From Duganella sp. (GTDB lineage Bacteria > Pseudomonadota > Gammaproteobacteria > Burkholderiales > Burkholderiaceae_D), in contig JAMFSU010000053.1 of the NCBI GenBank assembly GCA_026225475.1, positions 1-64,000 of the forward strand: a stretch of DNA of 64,000 nt. Direction: 5' to 3'. Within the stretch, counting starts at the first letter, position 1. Every line of letters starts with the position of its first letter. The notes beneath the pieces are model-generated. The model was not told the origin of the DNA. It did not search any database and saw only the letters and a list, made by a program, of their open reading frames with translations. The translations under genes and the position numbers were made by a program. This document shows, piece by piece, positions 52,729 to 63,544 of this stretch.

Positions 52729-53475
52729 TTAAAACTGCTCGTCAGGCCGCAAATAACGCCACTGTCCAGTCGGCAAATCCCCCAGCTTGACGCGGCCGAT
52801 GCGCACGCGCTTGAGTCCAATCACCTTCAAACCGACTAGCTCGCACATGCGGCGGATCTGGCGCTTTTTCCCTTCGTGCAGTGTGAAGCTGAGCTGGTCT
52901 TCGTTTTGCCAGACGACCTTGGCCTGCTTGAGCGCCTTGCCGTCGAGCGAGAGGCCGTGGTTGAGGCGTTTCAGATCGCTGTCAGGCAGTTTGCCGGGTT
53001 TGCTGTATTGCACGCGCACCAGGTATTCCTTGTCGACGCTGGAGTCTTCACCAATCAGATGTTTGGCGATGCGGCCATCCTGGGTCAAGACCAGTAAGCC
53101 GACGGAGTCAATGTCCAGCCGCCCAGCCGGCACCAGGCTGCGTAACTGGGTCGGATGGAATTGCGTGTCGACCTGATCCTGATCCCAACGGGTGGCGGCT
53201 TCGACCAGTGCCACTGCCGGCTTGTAGCCGTCTTCGGCCTGGCCGCTGACAAAGCCCATCGGTTTGTTGATGAGGATGGTGACGCGCTTCGATTGTTCGG
53301 CGGCGGCCTGGCGTTCCACGCTGATGCGTTGGTCGGGCAAGACCTTGGTGCCGAGCACGTCGACTACCTTGCCATCGACGCGGATCCAGCCTTTTTCTAT
53401 CCATTCGTCAGCCTCCCGGCGTGAGCAGAGGCCGAGTTCGGACATGCGTTTGGAGAGGCGTACTGGTTCGGTCAT
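52729..53475 (-). CDS. rluF: RluF/RsuA-family 23S rRNA pseudouridine synthase
   Basis: 248 residues. An N-terminal S4 domain (RLSKRMSELGLCSRREADEWI) is followed by a synthase core with the catalytic Asp in AGRLDIDSVGLLVLT and the C-terminal GKKRQIRRMCELVG. The RluF-type tail suggests modification of the 2604 region of 23S rRNA; RluB or RsuA relatives cannot be fully excluded. Confidence 0.85.
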   Translation of the reverse strand: MTEPVRLSKRMSELGLCSRREADEWIEKGWIRVDGKVVDVLGTKVLPDQRISVERQAAAEQSKRVTILINKPMGFVSGQAEDGYKPAVALVEAATRWDQDQVDTQFHPTQLRSLVPAGRLDIDSVGLLVLTQDGRIAKHLIGEDSSVDKEYLVRVQYSKPGKLPDSDLKRLNHGLSLDGKALKQAKVVWQNEDQLSFTLHEGKKRQIRRMCELVGLKVIGLKRVRIGRVKLGDLPTGQWRYLRPDEQF

Positions 53476-53533
53476 GGCAATCTAAATAAAAATATCGGGT
53501 TAAGCTAAAAAGCAGGCAGGCAGCGGTCTCGAC

Positions 53534-56086
53534 TCAAATCCGTAAGGCCTTGAGTAGATCGGTTTCCAGCAGGATTTGGTTGCGAGGATGATTGAGTGCG
53601 GCGCCATCGATGAGGAAGACGTCTTCAACACGTTCGCCCAAGGTCATGACCTTGGCGGTATGCAGGTTGATCTTGTACTTGGTGAGGATGTTCGAGATGG
53701 TGTACAGCAAGCCGGTACGGTCATTGGCCGAGACTGACAGCAGATAATACTGGCCGCGCTCATCGGGCCGCAAATCGACCGAAGGATTGATCGGAAACGT
53801 GCGCGACAGACGCGACAGACGGCCCTTGGCAGGCGTCGGCAGAGGGCTGTCGGATCGCAGCAGGTGTGCCAGTTCGTGTTCGATCAGGTTGATGATGTCG
53901 CGGTAATTTTTGGCAAACACCGGCGCGCTGATCAGAAATGCATCGAGCGCGTAATTGTTCTTGGTGGTATGAATCTTGGCGTCGAGAATGCTGAAGTTTT
54001 TTTCGTCGAAATAGCTGCAAATACGCGCAAACAAGTCGGGCCGGTCAGGCGTGTAGACCGCCACTTGCACACCTTCGCCAATCGGCGCTAGGCGGCATTT
54101 GACCAGTGGTACGGTGCTGTCGATTTTGTCGTGGAACGAGCGTGTTTGCCAGGCGATATCGGACGCTTCCAAACGCAGGAAATAGGCAACATCAAGCTGA
54201 CGCCAGAAGGCTTCGTGGGCGTCGGCTGGCAAACCATACAGACGCAAGGTCTTGAGCGCTTCTTCCTGGGTGTTCTTCAGTTCACGGTCAGCCGATGGCG
54301 CTTCGCCGCCGAGTACGCGCAAGGTCATGCGGTACAGGTCTTCGAGTAACTTGCCTTTCCAGGCATTCCAGACTTTCGGGCTGGTGCCGCGAATGTCAGC
54401 CACCGTCAGCAGATAGAGTGCGGTCAGATGGCGTTCGTCCTTGACCGAAGTGGCAAATTGCTGAATTACATCGGGGTCGGATAGATCTTGCTTTTGCGCG
54501 ACTTGCGACATGCTCAGGTGATGTTCGACCAGGAAGACTACCAATTCCGTGTTTTCTTCCGTCATGCCATGCTGTTCGCAGAACTGGCGTGCATCGGCCA
54601 TGCCCAGTTTGGAGTGGTCGCCACCACGGCCTTTGGCAATGTCGTGAAACAGCGCGGCGATATATAGGATCCAGGGCTGGGCAAAGTTGGCGATGAGCTG
54701 GCTGCAGAACGGGTATTCGTGCGCATGTTCGCTCATGGTAAAGCGACGTACGTTGCGCACCACCATGAGGATGTGCTGATCGACCGTATAAACGTGGAAC
54801 AGGTCGTGTTGCATCTGACCGACGATGCGCCGGAAGTTGGGCAGGTAACGGCCCAGCACGCTGGTCTGATTCATGCCGCGCAAGGCATGCGTGATGCCGC
54901 GATTGCTTTGCAGGATCTGCAGGAAGAGGGCGTGATTGGCCGGGTTGTTGCGGAACGCATTGTCGATCTTGAAGCGCGCATGCCACAGCGCACGCATGGT
55001 GCGCGCAGACATATCCTTGAGCTCCGGGCGTTGGGCTAGGATCAGGAACACCTCCAGCATTGCCGACGGACTGTCTTCGAAGACATTGTCATGGGCGATG
55101 TCGAGAAAACCATTGAGTTCGTTGAAGCGTTCGTTGATCTTTTGCGGCACCAGTTCTTGTGGGAACAGTTGTGCCTCGATGTTTTGCAGCAGAATGATGT
55201 TGAGCTGAGTGACCGCCTTGGCGGCCCAGTAATAACGTTGCATCAGGTATTCGCTGGCGCGGCGGCTGTCATTGCTCTTGAAGCCGAAGCTTTCGGCAAT
55301 GGCGGTCTGGATATCGAATACCAGCCGGTCTTCGCGGCGGTTGCTCTGGATGTGCAGACGGATGCGAATATCCTTGAAGGCGCGTTCCTTTTGCGTCAAC
55401 TGCCGCGCTTCGGTAGCCGTCAGCAGGCCGCGTTGCGCCAGCTTGCTCCACGAGTCGCCCAGGCCCGCCGCCTTGGCGACCCACAGGATCACTTGCAGGT
55501 CGCGCAGGCCGCCGGGGCTTTCCTTGGTATTCGGTTCCAGGCTGTAAGGCGTGTCTTCGTACTTGACGTGACGCAGGCGCATTTCCAGGGTCTTCGCCTG
55601 GAAGAAGGCGCGCGGGTCCATGGCGGCGTGACATTGCTCCTGTAGCGCCTCAAACAGTGGTTTGTTGCCGGTCACCAGGCGCGCTTCCAGCAGGCTGGTC
55701 TGGACGGTGATGTCGGCTGCCGATTCGCTCATGCATTCATCGATGGTGCGAATGCTGTGGCCGATTTCCAGGCCGATATCCCAGAATAGTTGCACCAGCG
55801 ATTCCAATTGCGCCCGGGTACTGTCGTCGGGTGTGCGGTCGAGCAGGATCAGTACATCGACGTCGGAATACGGAAACAATTCACCGCGGCCATATCCACC
55901 CACGGCGACCAGCGCGAATTCGCGAGGCAGTTTGCATTTTTCCCAGGCTTCCGTCAGCGCGGCGTCGACATTGCGGCGCAACTGGGTCAGCAGGATTTCG
56001 GGCTTGCCGTTGGCCTGGAAGCTGTCAATCGCTTCCTGGCGTGCTGCTTTTAATTGCTTTTTGAGGCTGACGGCGAGAGCTGGCAT
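53534..56086 (-). CDS. glnD: [protein-PII] uridylyltransferase / uridylyl-removing enzyme
   Basis: 850 residues. The nucleotidyltransferase motif GGYGRGELFPYSDVDVLIL (about 67-85) modifies PII at low glutamine. An HD domain (ALFHDIAKGRGGDHSKLG, about 475-495) removes UMP, and two C-terminal ACT domains (about 670-850) sense glutamine. It is the primary nitrogen sensor and lies a gene away from the cyanophycin nitrogen-storage locus. Downstream of map in the same direction, 28 bp apart. Confidence 0.96.
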   Translation of the reverse strand: MPALAVSLKKQLKAARQEAIDSFQANGKPEILLTQLRRNVDAALTEAWEKCKLPREFALVAVGGYGRGELFPYSDVDVLILLDRTPDDSTRAQLESLVQLFWDIGLEIGHSIRTIDECMSESAADITVQTSLLEARLVTGNKPLFEALQEQCHAAMDPRAFFQAKTLEMRLRHVKYEDTPYSLEPNTKESPGGLRDLQVILWVAKAAGLGDSWSKLAQRGLLTATEARQLTQKERAFKDIRIRLHIQSNRREDRLVFDIQTAIAESFGFKSNDSRRASEYLMQRYYWAAKAVTQLNIILLQNIEAQLFPQELVPQKINERFNELNGFLDIAHDNVFEDSPSAMLEVFLILAQRPELKDMSARTMRALWHARFKIDNAFRNNPANHALFLQILQSNRGITHALRGMNQTSVLGRYLPNFRRIVGQMQHDLFHVYTVDQHILMVVRNVRRFTMSEHAHEYPFCSQLIANFAQPWILYIAALFHDIAKGRGGDHSKLGMADARQFCEQHGMTEENTELVVFLVEHHLSMSQVAQKQDLSDPDVIQQFATSVKDERHLTALYLLTVADIRGTSPKVWNAWKGKLLEDLYRMTLRVLGGEAPSADRELKNTQEEALKTLRLYGLPADAHEAFWRQLDVAYFLRLEASDIAWQTRSFHDKIDSTVPLVKCRLAPIGEGVQVAVYTPDRPDLFARICSYFDEKNFSILDAKIHTTKNNYALDAFLISAPVFAKNYRDIINLIEHELAHLLRSDSPLPTPAKGRLSRLSRTFPINPSVDLRPDERGQYYLLSVSANDRTGLLYTISNILTKYKINLHTAKVMTLGERVEDVFLIDGAALNHPRNQILLETDLLKALRI

Positions 56087-56113
56087 AGGTGAAGTGGGCA
56101 GTCGGGGAAGGGC

Positions 56114-56935
56114 TCAGGCGAGCGCGGTGCTGGGCTGGATGAATGCGGGCGGCGCTGGCATGCCGGGTGAAACGGTCAACACTTCATAGCCGGTTTCGGT
56201 GACCAGTACGGTGTGCTCCCATTGTGCCGACAGGCTGCGATCCTTGGTTCTGATGGTCCAGCCATCGCCCATTTCGCGAATGTCGCGGCGACCGGCATTG
56301 ATCATCGGTTCGACCGTGAAGATCATGCCGGCTTCCAGCTTTTCGAGCGTGCCAGGGCGGCCGTAGTGCATTACTTGTGGTTCTTCATGGAAGACTGTGC
56401 CGATGCCATGGCCGCAGAATTCGCGTACCACGCTATAGCCGGCTTTTTCGGCATGTTGCTGGATGACGTGGCCGATATCGCCAAGATGCGCCCCCGGTTT
56501 GATCTTGGCAATGCCGAGCCACATGCATTCGTAGGTGATTTCAGCCAGGCGGCGCGCCATGATTGATGGCTCGCCCAGGAAGAACATGCGGCTGGTGTCG
56601 CCGTGGTAACCGTTCTTGATGATGGTGACGTCGATATTGAGGACGTCACCGTTCTTCATTACCTTATCGCCTGGAATGCCGTGGCAGATAACGTCGTTGA
56701 GCGACGTGCAGATGGCCTTCGGATAGGGCGTATAGCCGGGTGGGCAATAATTGAGCGGGGCCGGGATGCTGTCTTGGACATTGGTCATGTATTCATGACA
56801 CAGGCGGTCGATTTCGCCGGTGGTGGTGCCGGGTTTGACGAACGGCGTGATGTAATCGAGGACTTCGGCCGCCAGTTTGCCGGCAATACGCATGCCTTCG
56901 ATGTCTTCGGCGGTTTTGATGGAGATGGTGCTCAT
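56114..56935 (-). CDS. map: methionine aminopeptidase
   Basis: 273 residues, type I MetAP. Metal ligands are visible in LNIDVTIIKNGYHGDTSRMF (two Asp), the CGHGIGTVFHEEPQV His motif, MIFTVEPMI (Glu) and WEHTVLVTE (Glu). Removes the initiator Met. Divergent from rpsB, a common arrangement. Confidence 0.96.
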   Translation of the reverse strand: MSTISIKTAEDIEGMRIAGKLAAEVLDYITPFVKPGTTTGEIDRLCHEYMTNVQDSIPAPLNYCPPGYTPYPKAICTSLNDVICHGIPGDKVMKNGDVLNIDVTIIKNGYHGDTSRMFFLGEPSIMARRLAEITYECMWLGIAKIKPGAHLGDIGHVIQQHAEKAGYSVVREFCGHGIGTVFHEEPQVMHYGRPGTLEKLEAGMIFTVEPMINAGRRDIREMGDGWTIRTKDRSLSAQWEHTVLVTETGYEVLTVSPGMPAPPAFIQPSTALA

Positions 56936-57297
56936 AACTGTCGCAATACTTTAAAAAATCAGAAAAAATACTAATAAGTTGCGATTATAGACGAGGGTGG
57001 CCGGTTCGGCGCTGCCGATTGGCTTGTCGCTGCTGCCAAAAGCCAATGAAAACAATGATTTCCGCGCTTGAATGGATTCTAAGGATGAGGTAGAATGCTC
57101 GGCTAACTTGATCTGATCAGGTTGGTGGGCGGAAATTCACCGAATTTAGTGGTGTTGCTACCGAAAATTTGTTGAGTGATTGCCTTTAAGTAATTTAAAC
57201 GTTAAGTAAGTTGAATCGCGAATCCATTCGCCAAAGGGTGTTCAGGCTTGTTGTCTGAATGACCGAATGGATTCCAGACCTAACCCTGGAGAATATT
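56936..57297 (+). promoter_or_regulatory. rpsB promoter and structured leader
   Basis: Promoter TTGAAT (57068-57073) -17 bp- TAGAAT (57091-57096). The leader of about 190 nt ends in a long hairpin: GAATCCATTCG (57220-57230) pairs perfectly with CGAATGGATTC (57264-57274), with TTCAG/CTGAA (57241-57245/57255-57259) nested inside. It sits just before the rpsB ribosome site (GGAG). This matches the idea of S2 autoregulatory leaders, inferred. The map promoter lies on the reverse strand near 56940-57000. Confidence 0.65.
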
Positions 57298-58044
57298 ATG
57301 TCCGTAACAATGCGCGAAATGCTGGAAGCTGGTGTCCACTTTGGTCACCAAACACGCTTCTGGAACCCAAAGATGGCTCCTTATATCTTCGGTCATCGCA
57401 ACAAAATTCATATCGTCAACCTGGAAAAGACCCTGGGTATGTACCAGGAAGCACTGAAGTATGTGCGCCAGTTGTCGTCCAATCGCGGCACCATTCTGTT
57501 CGTTGGTACCAAGCGTCAAGCACGCGACACCATCGCTGCAGAAGCGCAACGTGCAGGCGTTCCTTACGTCGATCAACGTTGGTTGGGCGGCATGCTGACC
57601 AACTTCAAGACCATCAAGACATCGATCAAGCGCCTGAAGGAAATGGAAGCGGCTATCGCTGACGGTTCCAACGAAAAGCTGAGCAAGAAGGAAGCCCTGT
57701 TGTTCAGCCGCGAGCAAGAAAAGCTGCAAAAGGCTATCGGCGGTATCAAGGATATGGGCGGCATTCCTGATGCGATCTTCGTGATCGACGTCGGCTACCA
57801 CAAGGGTGCTATCACCGAAGCGGCCAAGCTGGGTATCCCAGTCATCGGCGTGGTTGATACCAATCACTCGCCAGAAGGCGTGACTTACATCATTCCTGGT
57901 AATGATGACTCGGCCAAGGCAATCACCTTGTACGCCAGCGGTATTGCTGATGCAATCCTGGAAGGTCGTGCCAATGCAGTCAACGACGTTGTCGAAGCCA
58001 TCAAGGGCGGCGACGAATTCGTGGAAGTCAACGAGCAGGCTTAA
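57298..58044 (+). CDS. rpsB: 30S ribosomal protein S2
   Basis: 248 residues from ATG 57298, with GGAG 7 nt before it. Opens [20 protein letters not shown] and has the S2 motif [20 protein letters not shown] sequence. Abundant ribosomal protein; codon use is typical of high expression. First gene of rpsB-tsf. Confidence 0.98.
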   Translation: MSVTMREMLEAGVHFGHQTRFWNPKMAPYIFGHRNKIHIVNLEKTLGMYQEALKYVRQLSSNRGTILFVGTKRQARDTIAAEAQRAGVPYVDQRWLGGMLTNFKTIKTSIKRLKEMEAAIADGSNEKLSKKEALLFSREQEKLQKAIGGIKDMGGIPDAIFVIDVGYHKGAITEAAKLGIPVIGVVDTNHSPEGVTYIIPGNDDSAKAITLYASGIADAILEGRANAVNDVVEAIKGGDEFVEVNEQA

Positions 58045-58090
58045 TTAGCCCGCGACGCCGCTGGCAGATGTTTGTCTGCCAGCAGTAAGG

Positions 58091-58137
58091 AAAAGGGGTA
58101 ACAGCGATCGTTAAGCGCAGTTCACCCCTTTTTTTTG
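58091..58137 (+). terminator. terminator/attenuator between rpsB and tsf
   Basis: AAAAGGGGT (58091-58099) pairs with the ACCCCTT stretch (58124-58130) before a run of six more T. It lies between rpsB and tsf, so it may let excess S2 transcript end early. Confidence 0.75.
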
Positions 58138-58213
58138 AGTAAATTGATCGAATTTTGATGTGTTGTTACTGTCCACGGGCAGAATGACCCGTCCACTTAG
58201 CTAGGAGAAACAT

Positions 58214-59098
58214 ATGGCGGCAATTACCGCAGCATTGGTAGGCGAACTGCGCGCGAAGACCGACGCGCCGATGATGGAATGCAAGAAGGCATTGACCGAA
58301 GCCGAAGGCGACATGGCCCGTGCTGAAGAAATCCTGCGCGTTAAGCTGGGCAGCAAGGCTTCCAAGGCTTCTTCGCGCGTGACCGCCGAAGGCGTGGTGG
58401 CAGCTTATATCGCCGGCGGCGAAGGTGCCTTGGTGGAAGTGAACTGTGAAACCGACTTCGTCACCAAGAATGACGACTTCATCGCTTTCGCAAACGTGAT
58501 CGCCAAGCTGGTTGCTGAAAAGAATCCGGCTGATGTGGCTGCGCTGGCTGCCTTGCCACTCGATGGCAAGACCGTGGAAGAAAAACGTACTGAGTTGATT
58601 GGTCGTATCGGCGAAAATATGTCGATCCGTCGTTTTGCGCGTTTTGCCACTTCTGGCAAGCTGGTTTCTTACCTGCACGGCACCCGTATCGGTGTGGTCG
58701 TCGAGTTCGAAGGCGCGGAAGAGCAAGTGGCCAAGGACGTCGCCATGCACATTGCTGCAATGAAGCCGGTCGCGTTGTCTTCGGATCAAGTGCCAGCTGA
58801 CCTGATCGAAAAAGAGCGTAACGTTGCGGTCCTGAAGGCGGCTGAATCGGGCAAGCCAGCAGATATCGTCGCCAAGATGGTTGACGGTTCGGTGCAGAAG
58901 TATTTGAAGGAAGTGTCGTTGTTCAATCAGCCTTTCGTCAAAAACGACAAGCAAACCGTGGAACAGATGCTCAAGGCGACCAATACCGTCGTCAAGGCAT
59001 TCAGCATGTTCGTGGTGGGTGAAGGCATCGAGAAGAAGCAAGATGACTTTGCCGCTGAAGTGGCAGCTCAGGTTGCTGCTGCCAAGCAAGCGCAGTAA
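58214..59098 (+). CDS. tsf: elongation factor Ts
   Basis: 294 residues. An N-terminal UBA-like domain ([25 protein letters not shown]) is followed by the conserved core with [13 protein letters not shown]. Recycles EF-Tu GDP to GTP form. AGGAGAAA ribosome site. Confidence 0.98.
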   Translation: MAAITAALVGELRAKTDAPMMECKKALTEAEGDMARAEEILRVKLGSKASKASSRVTAEGVVAAYIAGGEGALVEVNCETDFVTKNDDFIAFANVIAKLVAEKNPADVAALAALPLDGKTVEEKRTELIGRIGENMSIRRFARFATSGKLVSYLHGTRIGVVVEFEGAEEQVAKDVAMHIAAMKPVALSSDQVPADLIEKERNVAVLKAAESGKPADIVAKMVDGSVQKYLKEVSLFNQPFVKNDKQTVEQMLKATNTVVKAFSMFVVGEGIEKKQDDFAAEVAAQVAAAKQAQ

Positions 59099-59110
59099 GA
59101 AGTAAGGAAG

Positions 59111-59133
59111 CGGGCCGAGAGGCCCGTTTTTTT
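59111..59133 (+). terminator. terminator of rpsB-tsf
   Basis: CGGGCC-GAGA-GGCCCG hairpin followed by seven T. Confidence 0.9.
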
Positions 59134-59370
59134 AATCCTCTGATTTGCGGGAGGTCGTGGCGGGGCAGTTTGGGAGGTCTGCGGCAGTTGCCGGCGGACA
59201 TTTCAAGATGTAAGCAAATGCCCAGCGACGTGATGCAGCAGCATACAATGGCGTCCTTGCAGTGTTCCTGCGGCATAGCTGATAGCTCGAGCCTGCCAGC
59301 AGCAAGATAGTCAGTAATAGTAATACGTACAGAATTTAGTTAAACACGGATAGCAAACGGAGCCCAGCAC

Positions 59371-60087
59371 ATGACGACACCAGCCTATAAGCGCGTACTC
59401 CTTAAACTCTCCGGCGAAGCCCTGATGGGCGACGATGCCTACGGCATCAATCGTGCCACCATTGAGCGCATGGTCGCCGATGTGGCGGAAGTGACCCAGT
59501 TGGGTGTGGAATTGGCCATCGTTATCGGTGGCGGCAATATTTTTCGTGGCGTTGCGCCTGGTGCGCAAGGCATGGATCGCGCCACTGCCGATTACATGGG
59601 CATGTTGGCGACGGTCATGAATTCGTTGGCATTGGCCGATGCCATGCGCCAGGCGGGTCTGACCGCACGCGTGATGTCGGCCATCGCCATCGAACAAGTA
59701 GTCGAGCCGTATGTTCGCCCGAAGGCCTTGCAATATCTGGAAGAGGGCAAGATCGTGGTGTTTGCGGCCGGTACCGGTAACCCGTTTTTTACCACCGATA
59801 CCGCTGCGGCATTGCGTGGTTCCGAAATCGGCGCGCAGATTGTACTCAAGGCCACCAAGGTCGACGGTGTTTATACTGCCGACCCAAAGAAAGATCCGGC
59901 GGCCACGCGTTACACCACCATCACGTTCGATGAAGCGATCTCCAAGCATTTGCAGGTCATGGATGCCACCGCATTTGCGCTGTGCCGTGACCAGAAGCTG
60001 CCGATCAAGGTGTTTTCTATCCTCAAGCCTGGTGCGCTCAAACGCATCGTGATGGGCGAGGACGAGGGCACTTTAGTGCACGTTTGA
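59371..60087 (+). CDS. pyrH: UMP kinase
   Basis: 238 residues, amino-acid-kinase fold: [23 protein letters not shown] and [17 protein letters not shown]. Phosphorylates UMP to UDP. Follows a terminator, so probably has its own promoter in the 59134-59370 gap. Order rpsB-tsf-pyrH-frr is classical. Confidence 0.97.
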   Translation: MTTPAYKRVLLKLSGEALMGDDAYGINRATIERMVADVAEVTQLGVELAIVIGGGNIFRGVAPGAQGMDRATADYMGMLATVMNSLALADAMRQAGLTARVMSAIAIEQVVEPYVRPKALQYLEEGKIVVFAAGTGNPFFTTDTAAALRGSEIGAQIVLKATKVDGVYTADPKKDPAATRYTTITFDEAISKHLQVMDATAFALCRDQKLPIKVFSILKPGALKRIVMGEDEGTLVHV

Positions 60088-60151
60088 GTGTCAGAAGTGA
60101 CCAGTAAGAAAATTGTTTCAGAATTTTGTTAGTTATAGATAGGAGAGCAGC

Positions 60152-60712
60152 ATGACCATCGCTGACGTCAAGAAAAGTACCGAACAAAAAATGGCCAAGT
60201 CGATCGAGACTTTGCGCGCCGACTTGGCCAAGGTTCGCACCGGCCGTGCCCACGTGGGCATCCTCGATCACGTCCAGGTCGATTACTACGGTTCGCCGAC
60301 GCAATTGTCGCAGGTGGCCAATCTGACCCTCATCGATGCGCGCACGATTGGCGTGCAGCCGTTCGAGAAAAAGATGCTGGCCGTGATCGAAAAGGCGATT
60401 CGCGACGCCGACCTGGGTCTGAATCCGGCTGCGCAGGGGGAGTTGATCCGCGTTCCAACGCCACCGCTGACGGAAGAGCGTCGCAAGGAAATGGTCAAGC
60501 TGGTCAAGGGCGAAGCGGAAGATACCAAGATTGCGATTCGCAACATCCGCCGCGATGCCAATGAAGGCATGAAGAAGCTGGTCAAGGACAAGATCTGCTC
60601 GGAAGATGATGAGCGTCGTGGCCAGGATGACATCCAAAAGTTGACCGACAAGTTTGTGGCCGATGTCGACAAGCTGGTTGCCGATAAAGAAAAAGAAGTC
60701 CTGACGGTGTAA
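60152..60712 (+). CDS. frr: ribosome recycling factor
   Basis: 186 residues. Family sequence [21 protein letters not shown] and [20 protein letters not shown]. Splits post-termination ribosomes with EF-G. GGAG ribosome site 9 nt before ATG. Confidence 0.98.
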   Translation: MTIADVKKSTEQKMAKSIETLRADLAKVRTGRAHVGILDHVQVDYYGSPTQLSQVANLTLIDARTIGVQPFEKKMLAVIEKAIRDADLGLNPAAQGELIRVPTPPLTEERRKEMVKLVKGEAEDTKIAIRNIRRDANEGMKKLVKDKICSEDDERRGQDDIQKLTDKFVADVDKLVADKEKEVLTV

Positions 60713-60793
60713 GGTCTTGTCGTTACGAGTGACGACGGTTTATGCGATGATGGCCGCGAGCGGTCTCATCGTTCCTCTGGATTTTTACACAGT

Positions 60794-61552
60794 ATGATTT
60801 ATAAAAGCTCAACCCAGGTGGTGCCGCAAGTATCGTCGGTGCCGCGTCACGTTGCCATCATTATGGATGGCAATGGGCGTTGGGCGACCAAACGATTTTT
60901 GCCACGCGTGGCAGGGCATGTCAAAGGTGTCGAGGCGGTGCGCACCATCGTCGAAGCCTGCTCGCTGCGCGGTATCGACTATGTGACCCTGTTTGCCTTC
61001 AGTTCCGAGAACTGGCGTCGTCCTGCCGATGAGGTGTCCTTGTTGATGCGCCTGTTCATGACAGCGCTTGAGCGAGAAGTCGGCAAGATGCATGCGAACA
61101 ATATTCGCCTGCGTGTGGTCGGCGACCTTAGCCGTTTTGATGCCAAGCTGCAGGACATGGTGGCCAAGTCGGAAGCACAAACTGCTGCCAATACTGGTCT
61201 GACGCTGACCATTTGCGCCAACTATGGCGGCCGTTGGGATATCATGCAGGCGGTCGGTAAGATGCTCAAGCAGCAGCCTGACAGGACTGATTTTTCCGAA
61301 GACGAATTAACTCCACATTTGGCAATGGCTTACGCTCCCGAGCCGGACTTGTTTGTGCGTACCGGTGGCGAAGAACGCATTTCCAATTTCCTACTTTGGC
61401 AACTCGCCTATAGCGAACTGTATTTCACCGAAACATTCTGGCCAGATTTTGATGGTGCTGAGCTGGACAAGGCGATTGAATCCTATCGCCAGCGCGAACG
61501 GCGCTTCGGTCGTACCAGCGAGCAATTGGTCGAGCAGAAAAAGGCTTCCTGA
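60794..61552 (+). CDS. uppS: undecaprenyl diphosphate synthase
   Basis: 252 residues, cis-prenyltransferase. [10 protein letters not shown] carries the catalytic Asp, and [11 protein letters not shown] and [19 protein letters not shown] are family motifs. Makes the C55 lipid carrier. The stop shares one base with the cdsA ATG. Confidence 0.97.
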   Translation: MIYKSSTQVVPQVSSVPRHVAIIMDGNGRWATKRFLPRVAGHVKGVEAVRTIVEACSLRGIDYVTLFAFSSENWRRPADEVSLLMRLFMTALEREVGKMHANNIRLRVVGDLSRFDAKLQDMVAKSEAQTAANTGLTLTICANYGGRWDIMQAVGKMLKQQPDRTDFSEDELTPHLAMAYAPEPDLFVRTGGEERISNFLLWQLAYSELYFTETFWPDFDGAELDKAIESYRQRERRFGRTSEQLVEQKKAS

Positions 61553-62367
61553 TGCTTAAAACGCGCGTTATCACGGCGTTGGTTTTGTTGGCAATTCTCT
61601 TGCCAATATTGTTCCTGAATAATTTTTTCGCCTTTGCAGCGGCGTCCCTGGTGTTTTTTGCCGCTGGCGCCTGGGAAAGCCTGCGCTTGTTCGGCTATTC
61701 CCGGCCCCGGCTGTGGGCCGGTTTTTGGACCGTCGCCTATGCCCTTATTGTTTTTGTCAGTGGCATGCCTAGCGTGCGTGGCTTGTTTGGTCTGTGTGTG
61801 CTGCTGTGGGCGCTACGCTTTATTCCTGCACTCGGCCTGGGCTTGCCACCGCTGGCGACGCCGGGCAATCGACTCTTGAGTGTGACCTACACGCTGGGCT
61901 TGTTGGGTTGCTTTATTGCCATCGTCTCGCTGTTCCAGCACTCGCCGCTGTACCTGTTGTCAATCATGGCAATCGTCTGGGTGGCTGATATTGGCGCCTA
62001 TTTCGCCGGCAAGGGTTTTGGTCGTCACAAGCTGGCCCCATCGATTTCTCCAGGGAAATCCTGGGAGGGAGCTGTCGGCGGTTGGCTTGCTGTGTTGGTG
62101 ATCGCTGCGGCATCGGTCATGTTCCTCGACGAAGAGACCTTTGCTGGGCGCCTGTATGGGCGTTTCGGCTGGCCCGGCTTTATCGTGGTGATGAGCATGC
62201 TGGTGGTTGCAAGCGTGGTGGGCGACTTGTTTGAGTCGCAACTTAAGCGTCGCGCCGGTATCAAGGACAGCAGCAATCTCCTGCCCGGCCACGGTGGCGT
62301 GCTTGATCGTATTGATGCGCTGATTCCGGTGTTGCCGTTGGCAGCACTGATTGATCTTTGGTTGTAG
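61552..62367 (+). CDS. cdsA: phosphatidate cytidylyltransferase
   Basis: 271 residues, multi-pass membrane protein (about 7 segments). The C-terminal signature is [33 protein letters not shown] (conserved Asp/Lys; given in part here). Makes CDP-diacylglycerol. Overlaps uppS by one base; dxr begins 7 bp after its stop. Confidence 0.95.
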   Translation: MLKTRVITALVLLAILLPILFLNNFFAFAAASLVFFAAGAWESLRLFGYSRPRLWAGFWTVAYALIVFVSGMPSVRGLFGLCVLLWALRFIPALGLGLPPLATPGNRLLSVTYTLGLLGCFIAIVSLFQHSPLYLLSIMAIVWVADIGAYFAGKGFGRHKLAPSISPGKSWEGAVGGWLAVLVIAAASVMFLDEETFAGRLYGRFGWPGFIVVMSMLVVASVVGDLFESQLKRRAGIKDSSNLLPGHGGVLDRIDALIPVLPLAALIDLWL

Positions 62368-62374
62368 GAATTTC

Positions 62375-63544
62375 ATGCAGGCAATAAGCGTACTGGGTTC
62401 TACCGGTTCCATCGGCGTATCAACGCTGGACGTCGTGGGGCGCCATCCTGAGCGTTATCGCGTCTACGCGTTGACCGCCCATGCCAGCGTCGACACGTTG
62501 GCAGAGCAATGTGCGCGTTTTCGGCCGCAGGTCGCGGTGGTCGGTTCGGCACAGGCCGCCACAGCGTTGCAGCAAAAACTCACAGCGCTGCATTTGCGCA
62601 CGGAAGTACTCTACGGTCAGCAAGCATTGTGTGATGTTGCTGCCAGCCCTGAGTGCAATATGGTCATGGCGGCCATTGTCGGTGCCGCCGGACTGGCTTC
62701 GACGCTGGCTGCTGCACGCGCCGGCAAGAAGATCCTGCTGGCCAACAAGGAGGCCTTGGTGATGTCGGGCCAGTTGCTCATCGACGCGGTCGCTGCGCAC
62801 GGTGCCAGCCTGCTGCCGATCGACAGCGAACATAATGCAATTTTTCAATGCCTGCCGGCACAATTCAAGCGTTCACTGGGTGAGTCGGGCATCGCCAAGA
62901 TTTTGCTGACGGCCTCGGGTGGCCCTTTCCTCAAACGCGCTGTTGAAACACTCGACAGTGTCACGCCTGACGAAGCCGTTGCGCATCCGAAGTGGGTCAT
63001 GGGGCGCAAGATTTCGGTTGATTCTGCGACCATGATGAACAAGGGGCTGGAAGTGATCGAGGCGCATTGGCTGTTTGGCGCGCCGGCTGACAAAATCGAG
63101 GTGATGATTCACCCGCAAAGCGTGATTCACTCGATGGTGTCCTACATTGATGGCTCGGTGCTGGCGCAATTGGGTAATCCCGATATGCGTACGCCAATTG
63201 CCAATGCGCTGGCTTACCCTGAGCGTATTGATTCCGGTGTGGCTCAACTGGATCTGGCACAAATCGGCCAGTTATTTTTTGAGCGCCCCGACTTCGCCCG
63301 CTTTCCCTGTTTGAAACTGGCGTATGATGCACTGCAGGCCGGTGGCAGCGCCGCTGCCACCCTCAATGCTGCCAATGAAGTTGCCGTTCAGGCATTTCTG
63401 AATCAGGAAATCGGATTTCGCATGATTGATCAAGTGATCGCCCGCGTCATGGATAAATTGCCCCATGGCCCGTTGGCCGATATCGAAGGCCTGATCGAGC
63501 AAGACTTGTTGGCGCGCTCAGTGGCGCAGTCCTGCCTCTCATGA
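62375..63544 (+). CDS. dxr: 1-deoxy-D-xylulose 5-phosphate reductoisomerase
   Basis: 389 residues from ATG 62375 ([14 protein letters not shown], the NADPH-binding start). Metal/substrate motifs are [13 protein letters not shown] and LTASGGPFL, with [21 protein letters not shown]. Second step of the MEP isoprenoid pathway, feeding uppS upstream in the operon. GGA ribosome site is weak. Overlaps rseP by ATGA. Confidence 0.96.
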   Translation: MQAISVLGSTGSIGVSTLDVVGRHPERYRVYALTAHASVDTLAEQCARFRPQVAVVGSAQAATALQQKLTALHLRTEVLYGQQALCDVAASPECNMVMAAIVGAAGLASTLAAARAGKKILLANKEALVMSGQLLIDAVAAHGASLLPIDSEHNAIFQCLPAQFKRSLGESGIAKILLTASGGPFLKRAVETLDSVTPDEAVAHPKWVMGRKISVDSATMMNKGLEVIEAHWLFGAPADKIEVMIHPQSVIHSMVSYIDGSVLAQLGNPDMRTPIANALAYPERIDSGVAQLDLAQIGQLFFERPDFARFPCLKLAYDALQAGGSAAATLNAANEVAVQAFLNQEIGFRMIDQVIARVMDKLPHGPLADIEGLIEQDLLARSVAQSCLS

